From Prochlorococcus sp. AG-402-K14 (GTDB lineage: Bacteria; Cyanobacteriota; Cyanobacteriia; PCC-6307; Cyanobiaceae), in NCBI GenBank assembly GCA_003216815.1, contig QCIG01000008.1, forward strand, positions 1 to 61,832: a stretch of 61,832 bases of DNA, given 5' to 3'. A model generated the notes under the pieces. The model had not been told where the DNA came from. It was given only the letters and a program-made list of their open reading frames with translations, and made no database searches. The translations under genes were made by a program, and so were the position numbers. Of the stretch, positions 9,392 to 19,904 are shown in pieces; the stretch's first letter is position 1, and the number at the start of each line of letters is the position of its first letter.

Positions 9392-10183
9392 ATGACGCAA
9401 GAATCCCAAGACAAGTACACCTATAATTTGAGAGAATCGAGTAACTTTACTCATCCTTTTCTGGTGAAATCAATTGATGAAACAAGTAAATATCTTGAAA
9501 AACTTTCTGCTCAAGAGCAACTGCAATGGGCCCATACGACATTTGATGAGAAATTTGTTCTAACAACAAGTTTTGGCATCCAATCTGCTGTGTTACTGCA
9601 TATGACAGTGGCATTAAAGTCTAGAAAGAAGCCAAAGATAATTTGGATTGATACTGGTTATTTACCTAAAGAAACTTATAACTATGCAGAAGAGCTCACA
9701 AAACTTTTCGACTTAGATCTAATAGTGGCGCAAAGCAATCTATCCCCTGCAAGGATGGAAGCCTTATATGGAAAGCTATGGGAAACAGGAGAACGAAAAG
9801 ATCTCAACAAATATCATCAAATACGAAAAATTGACCCTTTAGATAAGGTCTTATTAGAACTAGACGTTCATTGTTGGGCTAGCGGAGTAAGAAAAGGTCA
9901 AACCAAAAATAGACAATCCATGTCTCATATTGATCACATTAGAGACCGTTTGACTCTACGACCACTTTTAAACTGGACTAAAAAAGATATTTTCTATTAC
10001 ATGGAAAACAATAATTTACCTCAACATCCTTTATTTGAAAAAGGATACTCTACTGTTGGAGATTGGCATTCAAGCGAAGCAGAAAATAATATTTCGAAAG
10101 GAAGATCAACTAGGTTTGGAGGACTAAGTGAAGAATGTGGGATACATATTGATGAAAATAATTTTTTAGGAGAAGGAATATAG
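9392..10183 (+). CDS. cysH: Phosphoadenylyl-sulfate (PAPS) reductase
   Basis: Reduces activated sulfate to sulfite in assimilatory sulfur metabolism. 263 residues. A PP-loop-like nucleotide site lies around TTSFGIQSAVLLH (about 53-65), then WIDTGYLPKETY, and the catalytic tail motif ECGIH at 248-252. The protein has only two cysteines (in VHCWASG and ECGIH). It therefore lacks the double-CC pairs that hold a 4Fe-4S cluster in APS reductases, so I call it the PAPS-using type. Four bases before coaX, same strand, so a probable operon. Confidence 0.92.
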   Translation: MTQESQDKYTYNLRESSNFTHPFLVKSIDETSKYLEKLSAQEQLQWAHTTFDEKFVLTTSFGIQSAVLLHMTVALKSRKKPKIIWIDTGYLPKETYNYAEELTKLFDLDLIVAQSNLSPARMEALYGKLWETGERKDLNKYHQIRKIDPLDKVLLELDVHCWASGVRKGQTKNRQSMSHIDHIRDRLTLRPLLNWTKKDIFYYMENNNLPQHPLFEKGYSTVGDWHSSEAENNISKGRSTRFGGLSEECGIHIDENNFLGEGI

Positions 10184-10186
10184 CTG

Positions 10187-10897
10187 GTGTATTCAGAAAA
10201 GAATTACTTAATGATTGGGAATACAAGATGGCATTGGGCAAGTAAGATCCAAAAACAATGGAAATATTTTCATACCCCTCCAAATCCAATTGAATTTAAA
10301 GATAAAAACTATTCTCAATTATCCTGGGCTTCAGTAGGTCCCATTCCTCAGAATATAAAATTATGCCCTGAAAAAGAAATCAATTTAGATAATATTCCGC
10401 TCATAAATCTTCCATCTAATTTAGGCATTGATAGAGCTCTAGCTTCATGGAGTGCATTTAAAAAACAATCATCTTTAAAAAGCAAAGGACAAGACTTAAT
10501 TGTGATAGATGCAGGAACAATTTTAAGCGTCACAAAAATAACAAAACAAGGAGAGTTTGCAGGTGGGCAACTCATTTCTGGATTAAGACTTCAATTATCT
10601 TCAATGGCAAATGGTGCATTAAATTTAGAAGATCCAAACCTAGGACGAATCCCAATAGAAACATTTCAATATGAAACTAAAAATGCAATGATTAGAGGCG
10701 CAATAAATGGTTTATTAGGATTAATATTACAAATTTTTGAAGAAACAAAATTACCAATATGGCTTTGCGGAGGCGATGCCCCAATCATATTAAATGAACT
10801 TAAAAATAAAGATATTGATATAAATCATTATCCCAATCTCGTACTAGAAGGAATGATTGATATAGACCATAAACTTAATGCAATTGAAGGTCATTAA
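10187..10897 (+). CDS. coaX: Type III pantothenate kinase
   Basis: First step of coenzyme A synthesis. 236 residues. Type III signs: N-terminal MIGNTRWHW (ASKHA phosphate-1 loop), central IDAGTILSVT (about 106), and GGQLISGLRLQLSSMANG (about 125). The usual aspartate of the DxGN loop is replaced (LMIGN), which I believe is a lineage trait but cannot verify. GTG start at 10187, three bases after the cysH stop, with GGAGAAGG upstream. Its last 23 bases overlap the convergent bcp gene. Confidence 0.88.
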   Translation: MYSEKNYLMIGNTRWHWASKIQKQWKYFHTPPNPIEFKDKNYSQLSWASVGPIPQNIKLCPEKEINLDNIPLINLPSNLGIDRALASWSAFKKQSSLKSKGQDLIVIDAGTILSVTKITKQGEFAGGQLISGLRLQLSSMANGALNLEDPNLGRIPIETFQYETKNAMIRGAINGLLGLILQIFEETKLPIWLCGGDAPIILNELKNKDIDINHYPNLVLEGMIDIDHKLNAIEGH

Positions 10898-11342
10898 GAA
10901 TTTGATTAGCCATATTTTCTGATTTCACTTTTAAGTATATTAATTCAATTCTCCCATCTTGATCGATCACGAAAGTATGTCTCATCATTCCATAATACTC
11001 TCTACCCATAAATTTCTTCAATCCATAACTCTCATATGCGGCTGCGACCAGGCAAGGCTCAATATCAGTTAAAAGTGTAAAAGGTAATTGATGTTTATCA
11101 ATGAATTTGATATGTGATTTTGAGGGATCCTTACTAATACCCAAAACATTAATATTGTTTAATTTAAACAGATCCCATCGATCTCTAAAGCTACAAGCTT
11201 CCTTAGTACACCCAGGAGTATCATCTTTTGGATAAAAATAAATTACGACTCTAGAACCCTTGAAAGATGAGAGACTGGTATCCACACCATCTTGATTAGG
11301 CAGAGTGAAATCTGGTGCAGTATCACCTATACAAAGAGGCAT
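10875..11342 (-). CDS. bcp: Peroxiredoxin Q / bacterioferritin-comigratory protein
   Basis: Thiol peroxidase that detoxifies hydroperoxides. 155 residues, normal length. Peroxidatic Cys45 in DDTPGCTKEAC with resolving Cys50 five residues on, the atypical 2-Cys PrxQ arrangement; FYPKDDTPGCT is the family signature. C-terminal HTFVIDQDGRI strand follows. The ATG (11342-11340) overlaps by two bases the ATG of the divergent phosphopantetheinyl transferase within CATG, and the 3' end overlaps coaX. Confidence 0.95.
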   Translation of the reverse strand: MPLCIGDTAPDFTLPNQDGVDTSLSSFKGSRVVIYFYPKDDTPGCTKEACSFRDRWDLFKLNNINVLGISKDPSKSHIKFIDKHQLPFTLLTDIEPCLVAAAYESYGLKKFMGREYYGMMRHTFVIDQDGRIELIYLKVKSENMANQILNDLQLH

Positions 11343-11997
11343 GATTACAACTCAAATAAACAATAAAAGCGTACTAGGTCTTTGGCTTTTTTTTATGCCA
11401 TCAAAACTTTTACCAATCAGCAACGAAGAAAAGAAATGGGTTAACAAGCTAAATAAAAGAAGAGGTTGGATTTATCACTTCTCCAGAGGCTGCATTAGGA
11501 ATGTCATATCAAATATGACAGGCTTAGATCCTTATCAAATACCTCTCAAAGCCGATCCAGGAAAGCCTCCATTATTACAAGAAGGATGGGGACATATCAG
11601 TATTAGTCATTGCTCTGATGCCTTACTAATAGGGTGGTCAGCAGAGAAAATCGGAGTAGACATAGAAAGAAAAGATCGAAAATTGCATGCACATAAATTA
11701 TCAAAACGTTTTTTTCATAAATACGAAAATCGAGAAATAGAAAATTTAACTTCAAGCCAGGCTAAAGAAGAAGTCCTAAGACGATGGGTCGTAAAAGAAG
11801 CAGCAATAAAATGGCAGAGTGGAAAAATATCGAATAATCTAAGTCAATGGATTTGGGATAATAATTCATCTTTTGCATATCATAAGAAGCTTAAATATAA
11901 AGTGAAAGTTTACAAACAAACCTACGATCAATGGACTTATGCAATTGCATTAAATGGAACTACTATGATAAATGAACCAATAATTTGTATCAGTTAA
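11341..11997 (+). CDS. 4'-phosphopantetheinyl transferase (Sfp/HetI type)
   Basis: Transfers the phosphopantetheine arm of CoA to acyl-carrier domains. 218 residues from ATG 11341. A longer reading from 11305 would extend inside bcp, and the homologous-looking start (LGLWLFFMPSKLLPIS) sits just after this ATG. Motifs: SISHCSDALLIGW (about 87), magnesium site GVDIERKDRK (about 107) and RWVVKEAAIKW (about 147), the three landmarks of the family. Its only stand-alone customer in this genome may be ACP. Convergent with rarA, overlapping by 4 bases. Confidence 0.88.
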   Translation: MITTQINNKSVLGLWLFFMPSKLLPISNEEKKWVNKLNKRRGWIYHFSRGCIRNVISNMTGLDPYQIPLKADPGKPPLLQEGWGHISISHCSDALLIGWSAEKIGVDIERKDRKLHAHKLSKRFFHKYENREIENLTSSQAKEEVLRRWVVKEAAIKWQSGKISNNLSQWIWDNNSSFAYHKKLKYKVKVYKQTYDQWTYAIALNGTTMINEPIICIS

Positions 11998-14198
11998 TTA
12001 TTATTTCTAGCAACAAATTTTGTATGCAATAGCTTCTGTTTTATAGTCTTGCCGACTAATTTTTCAAATATTTTTTTTAGGGAAATTAATGTTTCTTCCT
12101 CATATTCTTTGATAATAATTTGTCTATACTCACTTCCTTGATTAAACCATCTTTTAATTATAGAGCTATCAACTTTTAGATATACAAATTCAGTCCACTC
12201 TTCTAAGTCAACATCCCAGCCTAATTCTTCCAATTGTAGAGAAAATTTATCCTTATGAACTTGATTATTTAACCACTTGTCTTCTTTACTAATTAAATTA
12301 TTCAATATTGAAAAATCAATATTTTCATCATTTCTATTCACTTGAAGACTTTGCTTTAATGAAAGTGCAGGACCAGAGCATGGATTAGTTATAATCAATC
12401 TTAATTCTGCATTAGCTGTACATTTTTTAGTAAGAATAGGCCACAATTCAGCAAAATTGCTTTCAGAAAAAAATTTCCAAGGAATCCTGCCTCCAATCAC
12501 CTCAAATTTGAGATTATTTTCTAATTCTAAAATTGATTCAACTTTGGAATCAATTAAAATAGGTCTCTCCATAGGAGCCAAAATTTCCAATTCAGCTAAT
12601 AAACTAGGATGATTTTTCTCTGATACAGCTATAAAAACTCCTCCTTCAGATGCCTCCATTAAAGGCTTTAAAGACCACAGTAAAGAACTAGGGGTTAATA
12701 CTAAAATTCTCTGATTTTTTTTCCAAGTGATACCAGACCATAATTTAGTCATCAAGTTTTTTAATCTTTCTCCATCTTGACTAGCCTGTCGAAATAACCA
12801 TTGTTCAAAATCCTTATCAACTTTTCCAGATGTAATAGTTAAAGGATTTTGTTGCTCAACCTCAACTATTGAAGCCACTTGTTCAGATCTTCTCTGATTC
12901 AAAAGAGATCGTTTTTCGCCTTCCCATCCATGATCAGTTGGCTCCCAAAAAATCTCGTTTAGCAAGCTATCTGGCAAATATTGCTGTGGAACCCAATTGT
13001 TTGAGAATAAATGAGGATATTGGTAGCCCATGCCATCTCCAAAAGCTTCTTTATCTCGATTTGGATCTTTAAGATGAATTGGAACATTTTGCTTTTGAGA
13101 GTCTCTAACTTTCTGAACTGCCTTAAAAATAGCCATAACACTATTACTTTTCTCAGTTGTCGCCAAGTACAAAGTTGCTTGAGCTAAAGGGTAAATCCCC
13201 TCTGGCAAACCTATTCGATCAAAAGCCGCGGCACATGACTCAACAATGACAATTGCATTGGGATCAGCGAGACCAATATCTTCACCTGCAGCAATGAGCA
13301 TACGTCTAAAAATAAATCTTGGATTTTCTCCAGCTTCCAACATTCGAGCAAGCCAAAACAATGCAGCATCGGGATCCGAACCTCGCAATGACTTAATAAA
13401 GGCACTGATCGTATCAAAATGAGCATCACCTTTTTTGTCGTATAAAATCGCACGTTCTTGAATTGAATCCTCAGCAATCTTGAGATCAATATTGATTGAG
13501 CCATCTTGATTTGCAATAGTGCTCTCTACAGCAATTTCAAGCGCATTTAGAAGAACGCGTGCATCACCATTACATACATCAACCAAATGATTTTTAGCTT
13601 CACTAGCTAGATTAATTTCTTTCAACCCATAACCCCTTTCCTTATTACTCAAAGCTCGTTGCAGTAATTGATGCAATGCATTTGGATTCAAACTATTCAA
13701 ACGAAATAATCTAGATCGACTTACCAAAGCTTTATTTACTTCGAAATATGGATTTTCCGTAGTCGCTCCAATCAGAGTTAAAGTTCCATTCTCAACCCAA
13801 GGCAATAATGCATCTTGTTGCGCAGTATTAAATCTATGAACCTCATCAATAAATAGAATCGTACGTTTACTGTATTTATTTAATCTATCTCTTGCAGAAT
13901 CAATCTCAAATCTCAGATCTTTAATTCCAGCCAATGCAGCATTTACTACACAAAAGTGAGAAAGAGTATTTGAGGCAATAATCCTAGCCAAAGTAGTCTT
14001 GCCAACACCAGGCGGTCCATAAAGTAATAAATTGCCTACTTTGTCAGCAATAATTGATCGTCTCAACAAACGACCTTCAGCAAGAATATGGTCTTGACCT
14101 ACAAATTCATCAAGTGTTTGAGGCCGTAAGCGATCAGCTAAAGGAGCATTATTCTGTATTAGCTGTTCACCTTTAAAAGCAAACAGATCTTTGGCCAA
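11994..14198 (-). CDS. rarA: RarA/MgsA AAA+ ATPase fused to a C-terminal cyanobacterial domain
   Basis: Replication-fork recombination factor. 734 residues, far longer than the ~440 of RarA alone. Residues 1-435 hold the clamp-loader-like AAA+ core: Walker [10 protein letters not shown] (about 61), Walker [11 protein letters not shown] (about 115), GATTENPYF sensor (about 142), and the MgsA C-terminal [19 protein letters not shown]. Residues 445-734 are an extra domain with strands such as [14 protein letters not shown] resembling a Rossmann/methyltransferase-like fold without a clear SAM motif. This RarA/unknown-domain fusion is known in cyanobacteria. TTG start (14198-14196). Confidence 0.9.
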   Translation of the reverse strand: MAKDLFAFKGEQLIQNNAPLADRLRPQTLDEFVGQDHILAEGRLLRRSIIADKVGNLLLYGPPGVGKTTLARIIASNTLSHFCVVNAALAGIKDLRFEIDSARDRLNKYSKRTILFIDEVHRFNTAQQDALLPWVENGTLTLIGATTENPYFEVNKALVSRSRLFRLNSLNPNALHQLLQRALSNKERGYGLKEINLASEAKNHLVDVCNGDARVLLNALEIAVESTIANQDGSINIDLKIAEDSIQERAILYDKKGDAHFDTISAFIKSLRGSDPDAALFWLARMLEAGENPRFIFRRMLIAAGEDIGLADPNAIVIVESCAAAFDRIGLPEGIYPLAQATLYLATTEKSNSVMAIFKAVQKVRDSQKQNVPIHLKDPNRDKEAFGDGMGYQYPHLFSNNWVPQQYLPDSLLNEIFWEPTDHGWEGEKRSLLNQRRSEQVASIVEVEQQNPLTITSGKVDKDFEQWLFRQASQDGERLKNLMTKLWSGITWKKNQRILVLTPSSLLWSLKPLMEASEGGVFIAVSEKNHPSLLAELEILAPMERPILIDSKVESILELENNLKFEVIGGRIPWKFFSESNFAELWPILTKKCTANAELRLIITNPCSGPALSLKQSLQVNRNDENIDFSILNNLISKEDKWLNNQVHKDKFSLQLEELGWDVDLEEWTEFVYLKVDSSIIKRWFNQGSEYRQIIIKEYEEETLISLKKIFEKLVGKTIKQKLLHTKFVARNNN

Positions 14199-14285
14199 AG
14201 CTAATAGAAAAGTATTTTAGTTACTCTAAAAGCAAAAAAAAACTAATACAGTTCTTTTGATGATTTCCAAGTGGAAGGTGTTGAT

Positions 14286-15935
14286 CTACGTAATAACTGT
14301 AGGAGTGGACATACCGGTTCTTTTTGCAATTTCAGCTAAATCATCAATTCCTTTAATTAAAGGATCCAAGGCTAACTGCGGATCTTGAGTAATATCACCA
14401 TCACTTGGCACAAAGCTTTCAAAGTAAACTCTTAACGTAGCTCCTTGAGTACCAGTACCAGAAAGTCTTACTAATACTCGACTTTCGTCATCTAACAAAA
14501 TTCTCAAACCCTGATTAAAGGTAATGGAACCATCAACTGGATCTTTATAGCTAAAGTCATCAGCATGTTTAATTATCCTTCCAGCAAAAGATTGATCTTT
14601 CAAAGTTGGCAGCATGGTACTCAATCTGGAATAAAGAGAATTTGCAACTTCAGATGGAATAGATTCATAGTCATGACGAGAGTAATAATGACGACCAAAA
14701 AATAGCCAATGATTTCTCATTATCTCAGAAACAGACTTTCTCTTTGTTGCAAGTATCTGCAACCAAAAGAGAACAGCCCACAAGCCATCTTTCTCTCTTA
14801 CATGATCACTTCCAGTTCCAAAGCTCTCCTCACCACAAAGAGTAATTTCATTAGCGTCAAGAAGATTACCAAAAAACTTCCATCCAGTAGGGGTTTCAAA
14901 GCAGTTTATCCCAAGATGTTTTGCTACAACATCTACAGCTGAACTCGTAGGCATAGAGCGAGCAACACCAGATAAACCTTTGGAATATCCTGGGACACAA
15001 TCGTAATTCGCAGCTAGGATAGCCAGACTATCACTAGGATTTACAAAACAACCACTGCCTAAAATCATATTTCTATCGCCATCGCCATCACATGCTGCTC
15101 CGAAGGAAAATAAATTCCCTTTCAATAGCAAATCAGCAAGATCTTTTGCATAAGTCAAATTTGGATCAGGATGCAGCCCTCCAAAATCTTCCAAAGGTAT
15201 TCCATTTCTTACTGTTTCTGAATTAGCCCCTAAATAATCAACAAAAAGACGCTTTGCATAAGGTCCTGTAACAGCGTTTAATGCATCAAAAACAATAGGA
15301 AAATCTTTTTTAATATAAGAACTAATTAAATCAAAATCAAATATTTTTTTCATTAATTCTAAGTAATCTTCTATTCCATCAACGATCTCAACTATCATTG
15401 AAGCTAATTTATATTTACCAAGTGAGTAAGAATTATTAGATTGACATTTTATGATCTTGTATTCTTTAAGATTCTTGGAGTAGTTATAAATTGCATCAGT
15501 TAGAGATTCTGAGGCAGGGCCTCCATTTGAGCCGTTTAGCTTTACTCCAAAATCACCTTCACGTCCACCTGGATTGTGGCTAGCAGATAAGATAATTCCA
15601 CCTATAGCTTTATGAATTCGAATCAAATTAGAGGCAGCTGGGGTCGACAAGATCCCATCTACTGTTGTTATGACTTTTTCAATTCCATGTGCGGCTGCCA
15701 TCCTAATGATGATATCAATCGCTCTTTTGTTGCCATATCTTCCATCTCCTCCCACAACCAAAACACCTCCCTGAACCCCAGGCAAAGAACTCAAGATTGA
15801 TTCAATAAAACTCTCAAGATAATGAGGCTCTTCAAATTTAAAGGTACTTTTTCTTAATCCAGAAGTCCCTGGTTTCTGATCAGTAAAAGGTTCGTTTAAC
15901 TTAACTGTAAGTTGGCTAAATTCTGTTGAAAACAC
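14286..15935 (-). CDS. pgm: Phosphoglucomutase
   Basis: Interconverts glucose-1-P and glucose-6-P, the gateway to glycogen and sugar-nucleotide synthesis. 549 residues, the standard length of the alpha-D-phosphohexomutase superfamily. Catalytic phosphoserine in SASHNPGG (about 118-125); metal loop CDGDGDRNM (about 280); sugar-binding GEESFG (about 367); phosphate-binding RLSGTGTQG (about 500). The opening PFTDQKPGTSGLRK matches glucose-specific Pgm. GTG start. Same strand as rarA with an 87-bp gap. Confidence 0.95.
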   Translation of the reverse strand: MFSTEFSQLTVKLNEPFTDQKPGTSGLRKSTFKFEEPHYLESFIESILSSLPGVQGGVLVVGGDGRYGNKRAIDIIIRMAAAHGIEKVITTVDGILSTPAASNLIRIHKAIGGIILSASHNPGGREGDFGVKLNGSNGGPASESLTDAIYNYSKNLKEYKIIKCQSNNSYSLGKYKLASMIVEIVDGIEDYLELMKKIFDFDLISSYIKKDFPIVFDALNAVTGPYAKRLFVDYLGANSETVRNGIPLEDFGGLHPDPNLTYAKDLADLLLKGNLFSFGAACDGDGDRNMILGSGCFVNPSDSLAILAANYDCVPGYSKGLSGVARSMPTSSAVDVVAKHLGINCFETPTGWKFFGNLLDANEITLCGEESFGTGSDHVREKDGLWAVLFWLQILATKRKSVSEIMRNHWLFFGRHYYSRHDYESIPSEVANSLYSRLSTMLPTLKDQSFAGRIIKHADDFSYKDPVDGSITFNQGLRILLDDESRVLVRLSGTGTQGATLRVYFESFVPSDGDITQDPQLALDPLIKGIDDLAEIAKRTGMSTPTVIT

Positions 15936-15996
15936 TTTGTAAAAAGATTAATGAATGATCTAAAAAATCGAGCATCAAATTGAAAACACTTTCAAT

Positions 15997-16167
15997 TCAG
16001 TGAGGCATTTCAGAAGTGCGCAGCATAGCTACAAACCAAAGAGTACTTAAAATCAACGCACTCAATACACCAGGACCTAATCCTAGATGCTCAATAGTAG
16101 TAGGAATTAATAAAGGAAACGCTATTGCGCCGACTAAAGGTGTAAAAGCAACAATTAAACGAACCAT
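15997..16167 (-). CDS. Small two-helix membrane protein, conserved-looking
   Basis: 56 residues from ATG 16167-16165, ending TGA 15999-15997. The sequence is almost entirely hydrophobic: LIVAFTPLVGAIAFPLL, a short EHLGLGPG turn, then VLSALILSTLWFVAMLR and a polar end. This two-helix hairpin is on the same strand as pgm and the DUF4912 gene, 19 bases after the latter, so it is likely in that transcript. The plus-strand reading of this DNA looks like a shadow. Function unknown. Confidence 0.65.
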   Translation of the reverse strand: MVRLIVAFTPLVGAIAFPLLIPTTIEHLGLGPGVLSALILSTLWFVAMLRTSEMPH

Positions 16168-16186
16168 TAATCAAGTGAGAATAGTA

Positions 16187-17266
16187 TCAAAACCATTCTG
16201 ATTCAGCTTTTGAATTTGGATTAGTATTATCAACTGGAGTAACTCTTTCAAATTTCATTGTTATATTTCTTGAATCTAATCCTTCTTTATCAATAGCTTT
16301 AATTGAATAGTTTTGAAGACCATCTCTAAATGGAACTTGCAATCTGAAAGTCCCATCATTGGCCAGAGGAACCTCCTCATCTTCGATAAATAATTTCGCA
16401 GAGGGATCAGTAGCTCCATAGACAATTAATTCAGCATCAGCAACTAGCCAAAAAGAGCGCGCTTGAGAAACCCCTCCAATACCAGATTCATTTAATCCAC
16501 TAGCCCAAAGTCCACTTCCAGATTCATTATTTGAATTCAGATCTCCGGGGAATCCCTCTTGAAATTCTTCTGAACCAACTCGTCTAGTTCTAAATTTTGT
16601 GGTCGCTGATTGATATAAGCGCTCATGAAGACCGCTATCTGGTTGATCTGAAGAAAGACTATCTTCTTTAGGCTCTGATGTAGTAGCTGGAGCCTCCAAG
16701 CTAAATGGAACAAATTGATCAAGAATTTGTTCACTTGGATGAAGTGAAGGAACTTTAGCTGAAGATGAATGTGCTAATGACATCCACTTATGTCCAATTC
16801 GGTAACCCAGTTCAACCTTATAGTCTCTACCACCCAATGGAATCGGTAAATACCACTCAGTACTGTGACTATCAACAACAACTTCTTGAAGTGTGCCAGG
16901 GTTTATTGCTCCGTTATCTCTATGAGTAACATCGGCCAAACGCAAGCACAGTCTATTAGCACCTTCATGTTGTGCATTAGAACGATCTGCGTCTGATATC
17001 TCCCAAAAAACATATGCCCACTCGGGATCACGAGGTAGAAAAACTACTTTAGTCTGGGAAGAACTTGAATATGTAGATTGCTCAGAGGATTCACCTTCAA
17101 CATTTATCAGTTGTTTTTCTAGGTCCTTTTTTTCTTCATATAGAAAAACCCCTTTAACCAAATCAGCCTTTGATTTTCTACTATAAAGAGGAATACCTAA
17201 CTTGCTAGCTTTAAGACGAAGCTGACGAAGTGTTAAACGTGACAGGGATTCTTGATCAAAAGTCAC
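16187..17266 (-). CDS. DUF4912 protein with Rho-N/SAP-like N-terminus
   Basis: 359 residues. Residues about 8-50 (LSRLTLRQLRLKASKLGIPL) look like the Rho N-terminal/SAP-type nucleic-acid-binding helices. Residues about 72-170 are DUF4912: VFLPRDPEWAYVFWEISDAD, LCLRLADVT, then YLPIPLGGRDYKVELGYRIG. A further Ser/Pro-rich linker leads to an immunoglobulin-like end (DGTFRLQVPFRDGLQNYSI). Role unknown; the N-terminus suggests nucleic-acid contact. GTG start with GGAGG ten bases upstream. A second, smaller DUF4912 protein occurs at 52976. Confidence 0.8.
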   Translation of the reverse strand: MTFDQESLSRLTLRQLRLKASKLGIPLYSRKSKADLVKGVFLYEEKKDLEKQLINVEGESSEQSTYSSSSQTKVVFLPRDPEWAYVFWEISDADRSNAQHEGANRLCLRLADVTHRDNGAINPGTLQEVVVDSHSTEWYLPIPLGGRDYKVELGYRIGHKWMSLAHSSSAKVPSLHPSEQILDQFVPFSLEAPATTSEPKEDSLSSDQPDSGLHERLYQSATTKFRTRRVGSEEFQEGFPGDLNSNNESGSGLWASGLNESGIGGVSQARSFWLVADAELIVYGATDPSAKLFIEDEEVPLANDGTFRLQVPFRDGLQNYSIKAIDKEGLDSRNITMKFERVTPVDNTNPNSKAESEWF

Positions 17267-17569
17267 GCCGATAAAACCTCCATTTTTTGTTTGGGATCAG
17301 TGCGATAAGTATGTGATGAAATGTGCGCTTCTCGTTGAAGTGGTCAGCATCTACTGACTCCGAGGCGAGCTCAAAAAGTGGGATCAATAGAGAAAAAGCA
17401 TTGCAATCACTTGAAAACAGGGATTCATCTCCAATTAACAAATTTCGAACAAACGAAATTAAATCGAGGGCAAGGACACAAAAAAATCAAAATTTTTCAA
17501 ATCTCTAATTGTTTTCTTTGGGATCATCTTCGTCAGAAAAGTATCTTGCCTCTTTGGCCTAGAAAGATC
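17267..17569. other. Intergenic region with one weak ORF
   Basis: 303 bases. On the plus strand a GTG-started 61-codon frame (17323-17508) gives a Ser/Lys/Asn-rich polar peptide with no domain or ribosome site. A minus-strand frame overlaps it. Neither is convincing, and no hairpin with a T-run was seen. Confidence 0.3.
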
Positions 17570-17932
17570 TCAAGTCTCATATGCATGAATTAAATCTCGC
17601 AATGTCAAATCCAATGGAGCAACTTCTAACACAATTGACAATCTTTCCAATTGGATAGCTGCTCCTGAAAACTGCTCAAATAAAACCTGCACAAACTCAT
17701 CATCCTTCAACATAACGGGATTCTTCAAGCACCATTCCAGCCAAGCCTCCTTCCCAGGAATCAAACCTTCTTCATTTCCCTTACTCATTGATTTAAAACA
17801 TTCCAAGCAATGCAAAAGCATTCTGAGATGATGCTTTTCACTTACTGAAAGATTGGTTGATCCAATCAGATTGATATCATCTTTATTTAGAGGACTATTT
17901 TCAAAATTATCGAGAAAAGTAGATTCCGTCAT
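17570..17932 (-). CDS. Conserved hypothetical protein upstream of the suf operon
   Basis: 120 residues, acidic and mostly helical, with no membrane segment. Notable pieces: LSVSEKHHLRMLLHCLECFK (about 29-48), KEAWLEWCLKN (about 61) and LEVAPLDLTLRDLIHAYE at the end. No helix-turn-helix was recognised, so it is not an obvious SufR, although it occupies the divergent position before sufB where many cyanobacteria carry sufR. ATG start with GGAG some 15 bases upstream. Function unknown. Confidence 0.7.
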   Translation of the reverse strand: MTESTFLDNFENSPLNKDDINLIGSTNLSVSEKHHLRMLLHCLECFKSMSKGNEEGLIPGKEAWLEWCLKNPVMLKDDEFVQVLFEQFSGAAIQLERLSIVLEVAPLDLTLRDLIHAYET

Positions 17933-18411
17933 TTTCGTGCAGGAGCTCTCCTAGTGGTAAAGTTTAAAAGAATATTTATCTTTTGATAGATTTCATCTGG
18001 ATTTCTTTCACTTTTAAGCAGAATAAGAATATTAATTCATGAGCTATTATCAATCCAAAGCCATAATTAATAAATCAACTATACAGTATTGATAAGGATT
18101 TGCATAACTATTTAAATAGTTTTCAAGATCTTGGCTGAATTCAAAAAAAATTAAGAATTTTATTCAAGCAAAATGACAAACTTAAACGTTTCTAAGTATT
18201 GTGGTTTAAGGTAATAAAAGATGAAACTACTTTTGCAACACTGAGTTTTACTTCTTGATTTGACTTAGAATGAGGTTTGAGATCCAATTATCCAAACACT
18301 CTGATCCTATGATGAGCTTCCGATGTCATAATTGACAATTATCTTGGATCTTAAAAGCCAAATTTTTCATAAATAAAAATCACTACTCCGACTTGATTTA
18401 ATCAAAATAAA
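17933..18411. other. Long intergenic region before sufB
   Basis: 479 bases between divergent genes without a credible ORF. It must contain the suf promoter and a long leader or both divergent promoters. A TTGACA hexamer lies at 18332-18337, but I found no well-spaced -10 partner. A SufR-type CAAC-N6-GTTG palindrome was looked for and not found in exact form. Confidence 0.5.
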
Positions 18412-19854
18412 ATGACCCAAACTAATACTGTCGAAGAAATTGTTTCTCAACCTTATAAATATGGTTTTATAACTGATATAGAAACTGAAAAAATCCCTAA
18501 AGGGTTGAATGCAGATGTTATTAGATTAATCTCTGCAAAAAAAAATGAGCCAGAGTTTTTATTAAAATTCCGCCTAAGAGCGTATGAACAATGGCTAAAG
18601 ATGAACGAGCCTGATTGGTCTGGCTTAACCTATTCCAAAGTGGATTATCAAGATCTAGTTTACTATGCAGCACCTAAACAAGATGTTAAAAAGAAAAGCT
18701 TGGATGAGGTAGATCCAAAATTACTTGAAACTTTTGACAAACTTGGGATACCACTTAGTGAACAAAAAAGACTAACCAATGTTGCTGTAGATGCTGTATT
18801 TGATAGTGTCTCTATAGCAACTACCTACAAGGAAAAACTTGCTGAATATGGTGTAATATTTTGTTCCATTAGTGAAGCAATTAGTGAATATCCACATTTA
18901 ATTGAGAAATATATGGGAACAGTTGTACCCATAAATGACAACTTTTTTGCAGCACTTAATTCAGCTGTTTTCAGTGATGGTTCATTTGTATATATACCTA
19001 AAGGTGTGGAATGCCCAATGGAATTGTCGTCTTATTTCAGAATAAATTCTGGAGATACTGGTCAATTCGAACGAACTTTAATTATCGCAGAAGAATCTTC
19101 CTCGGTTAGTTATTTAGAGGGTTGTACAGCACCTATGTTTGATACCAATACTTTACATGCTGCTGTTGTTGAGCTTGTAGCACTTGATAATGCATCTATT
19201 AAATATTCAACCGTGCAAAATTGGTATGCAGGCAATGAAGAAGGAGTCGGAGGTATATATAACTTCGTCACTAAACGAGGAGAATGTAGAGGTAAGAAAA
19301 GCAAAATAAGCTGGTCTCAAGTCGAAACAGGATCTGCAATTACTTGGAAATACCCCAGTTGCGTACTACAAGGAGATAATTCAATTGGTGAGTTTTATTC
19401 TATTGCACTTACTAATAACCATCAAAAAGCAGATACTGGGACCAAAATGATTCACATAGGAAAAAATACAAAATCAAAAATTGTCAGCAAAGGTATTAGC
19501 GCTGGAAAATCTAAGAACAGCTATAGAGGTCTTGTATCTATAAGCTCAAATGCTGAGGGGTCTAGAAATTACAGTCAATGTGACTCAATGTTGATTGGCG
19601 ACAAAGCTAGCGCAAATACTTATCCATATATCCAATCCAAGCAACCTCAATCAAATATTGAACATGAAGCTAGTACTTGTAGGATTTCAGAAGACCAACT
19701 TTTTTACTTACAAAGTAGAGGAATAGATTTTGAAGAATCTGTTTCAATGCTAATTAGTGGATTTTGTACTGATGTTTTTAATGAACTACCAATGGAGTTT
19801 GCCTCTGAGGCAGATAAACTTCTCGCTTTAAAATTGGAGGGTTCAGTTGGATAA
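18412..19854 (+). CDS. sufB: Fe-S cluster assembly scaffold SufB
   Basis: Core scaffold subunit of the SUF machinery, which builds Fe-S clusters for photosystem I and other proteins under iron limitation or oxidative stress. 480 residues, standard length. Recognised by [17 protein letters not shown] near the start, [20 protein letters not shown] (about 180), SYLEGCTAP (about 237), and the C-terminal beta-helix end ([20 protein letters not shown]). Works as the SufBCD complex with the next two genes. First gene of sufBCDS. Confidence 0.97.
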   Translation: MTQTNTVEEIVSQPYKYGFITDIETEKIPKGLNADVIRLISAKKNEPEFLLKFRLRAYEQWLKMNEPDWSGLTYSKVDYQDLVYYAAPKQDVKKKSLDEVDPKLLETFDKLGIPLSEQKRLTNVAVDAVFDSVSIATTYKEKLAEYGVIFCSISEAISEYPHLIEKYMGTVVPINDNFFAALNSAVFSDGSFVYIPKGVECPMELSSYFRINSGDTGQFERTLIIAEESSSVSYLEGCTAPMFDTNTLHAAVVELVALDNASIKYSTVQNWYAGNEEGVGGIYNFVTKRGECRGKKSKISWSQVETGSAITWKYPSCVLQGDNSIGEFYSIALTNNHQKADTGTKMIHIGKNTKSKIVSKGISAGKSKNSYRGLVSISSNAEGSRNYSQCDSMLIGDKASANTYPYIQSKQPQSNIEHEASTCRISEDQLFYLQSRGIDFEESVSMLISGFCTDVFNELPMEFASEADKLLALKLEGSVG

Positions 19855-19904
19855 AAACAAACCAAAGCCATACTTTTTCCCTTTACAACGTTCCATCTAA
19901 TTTA

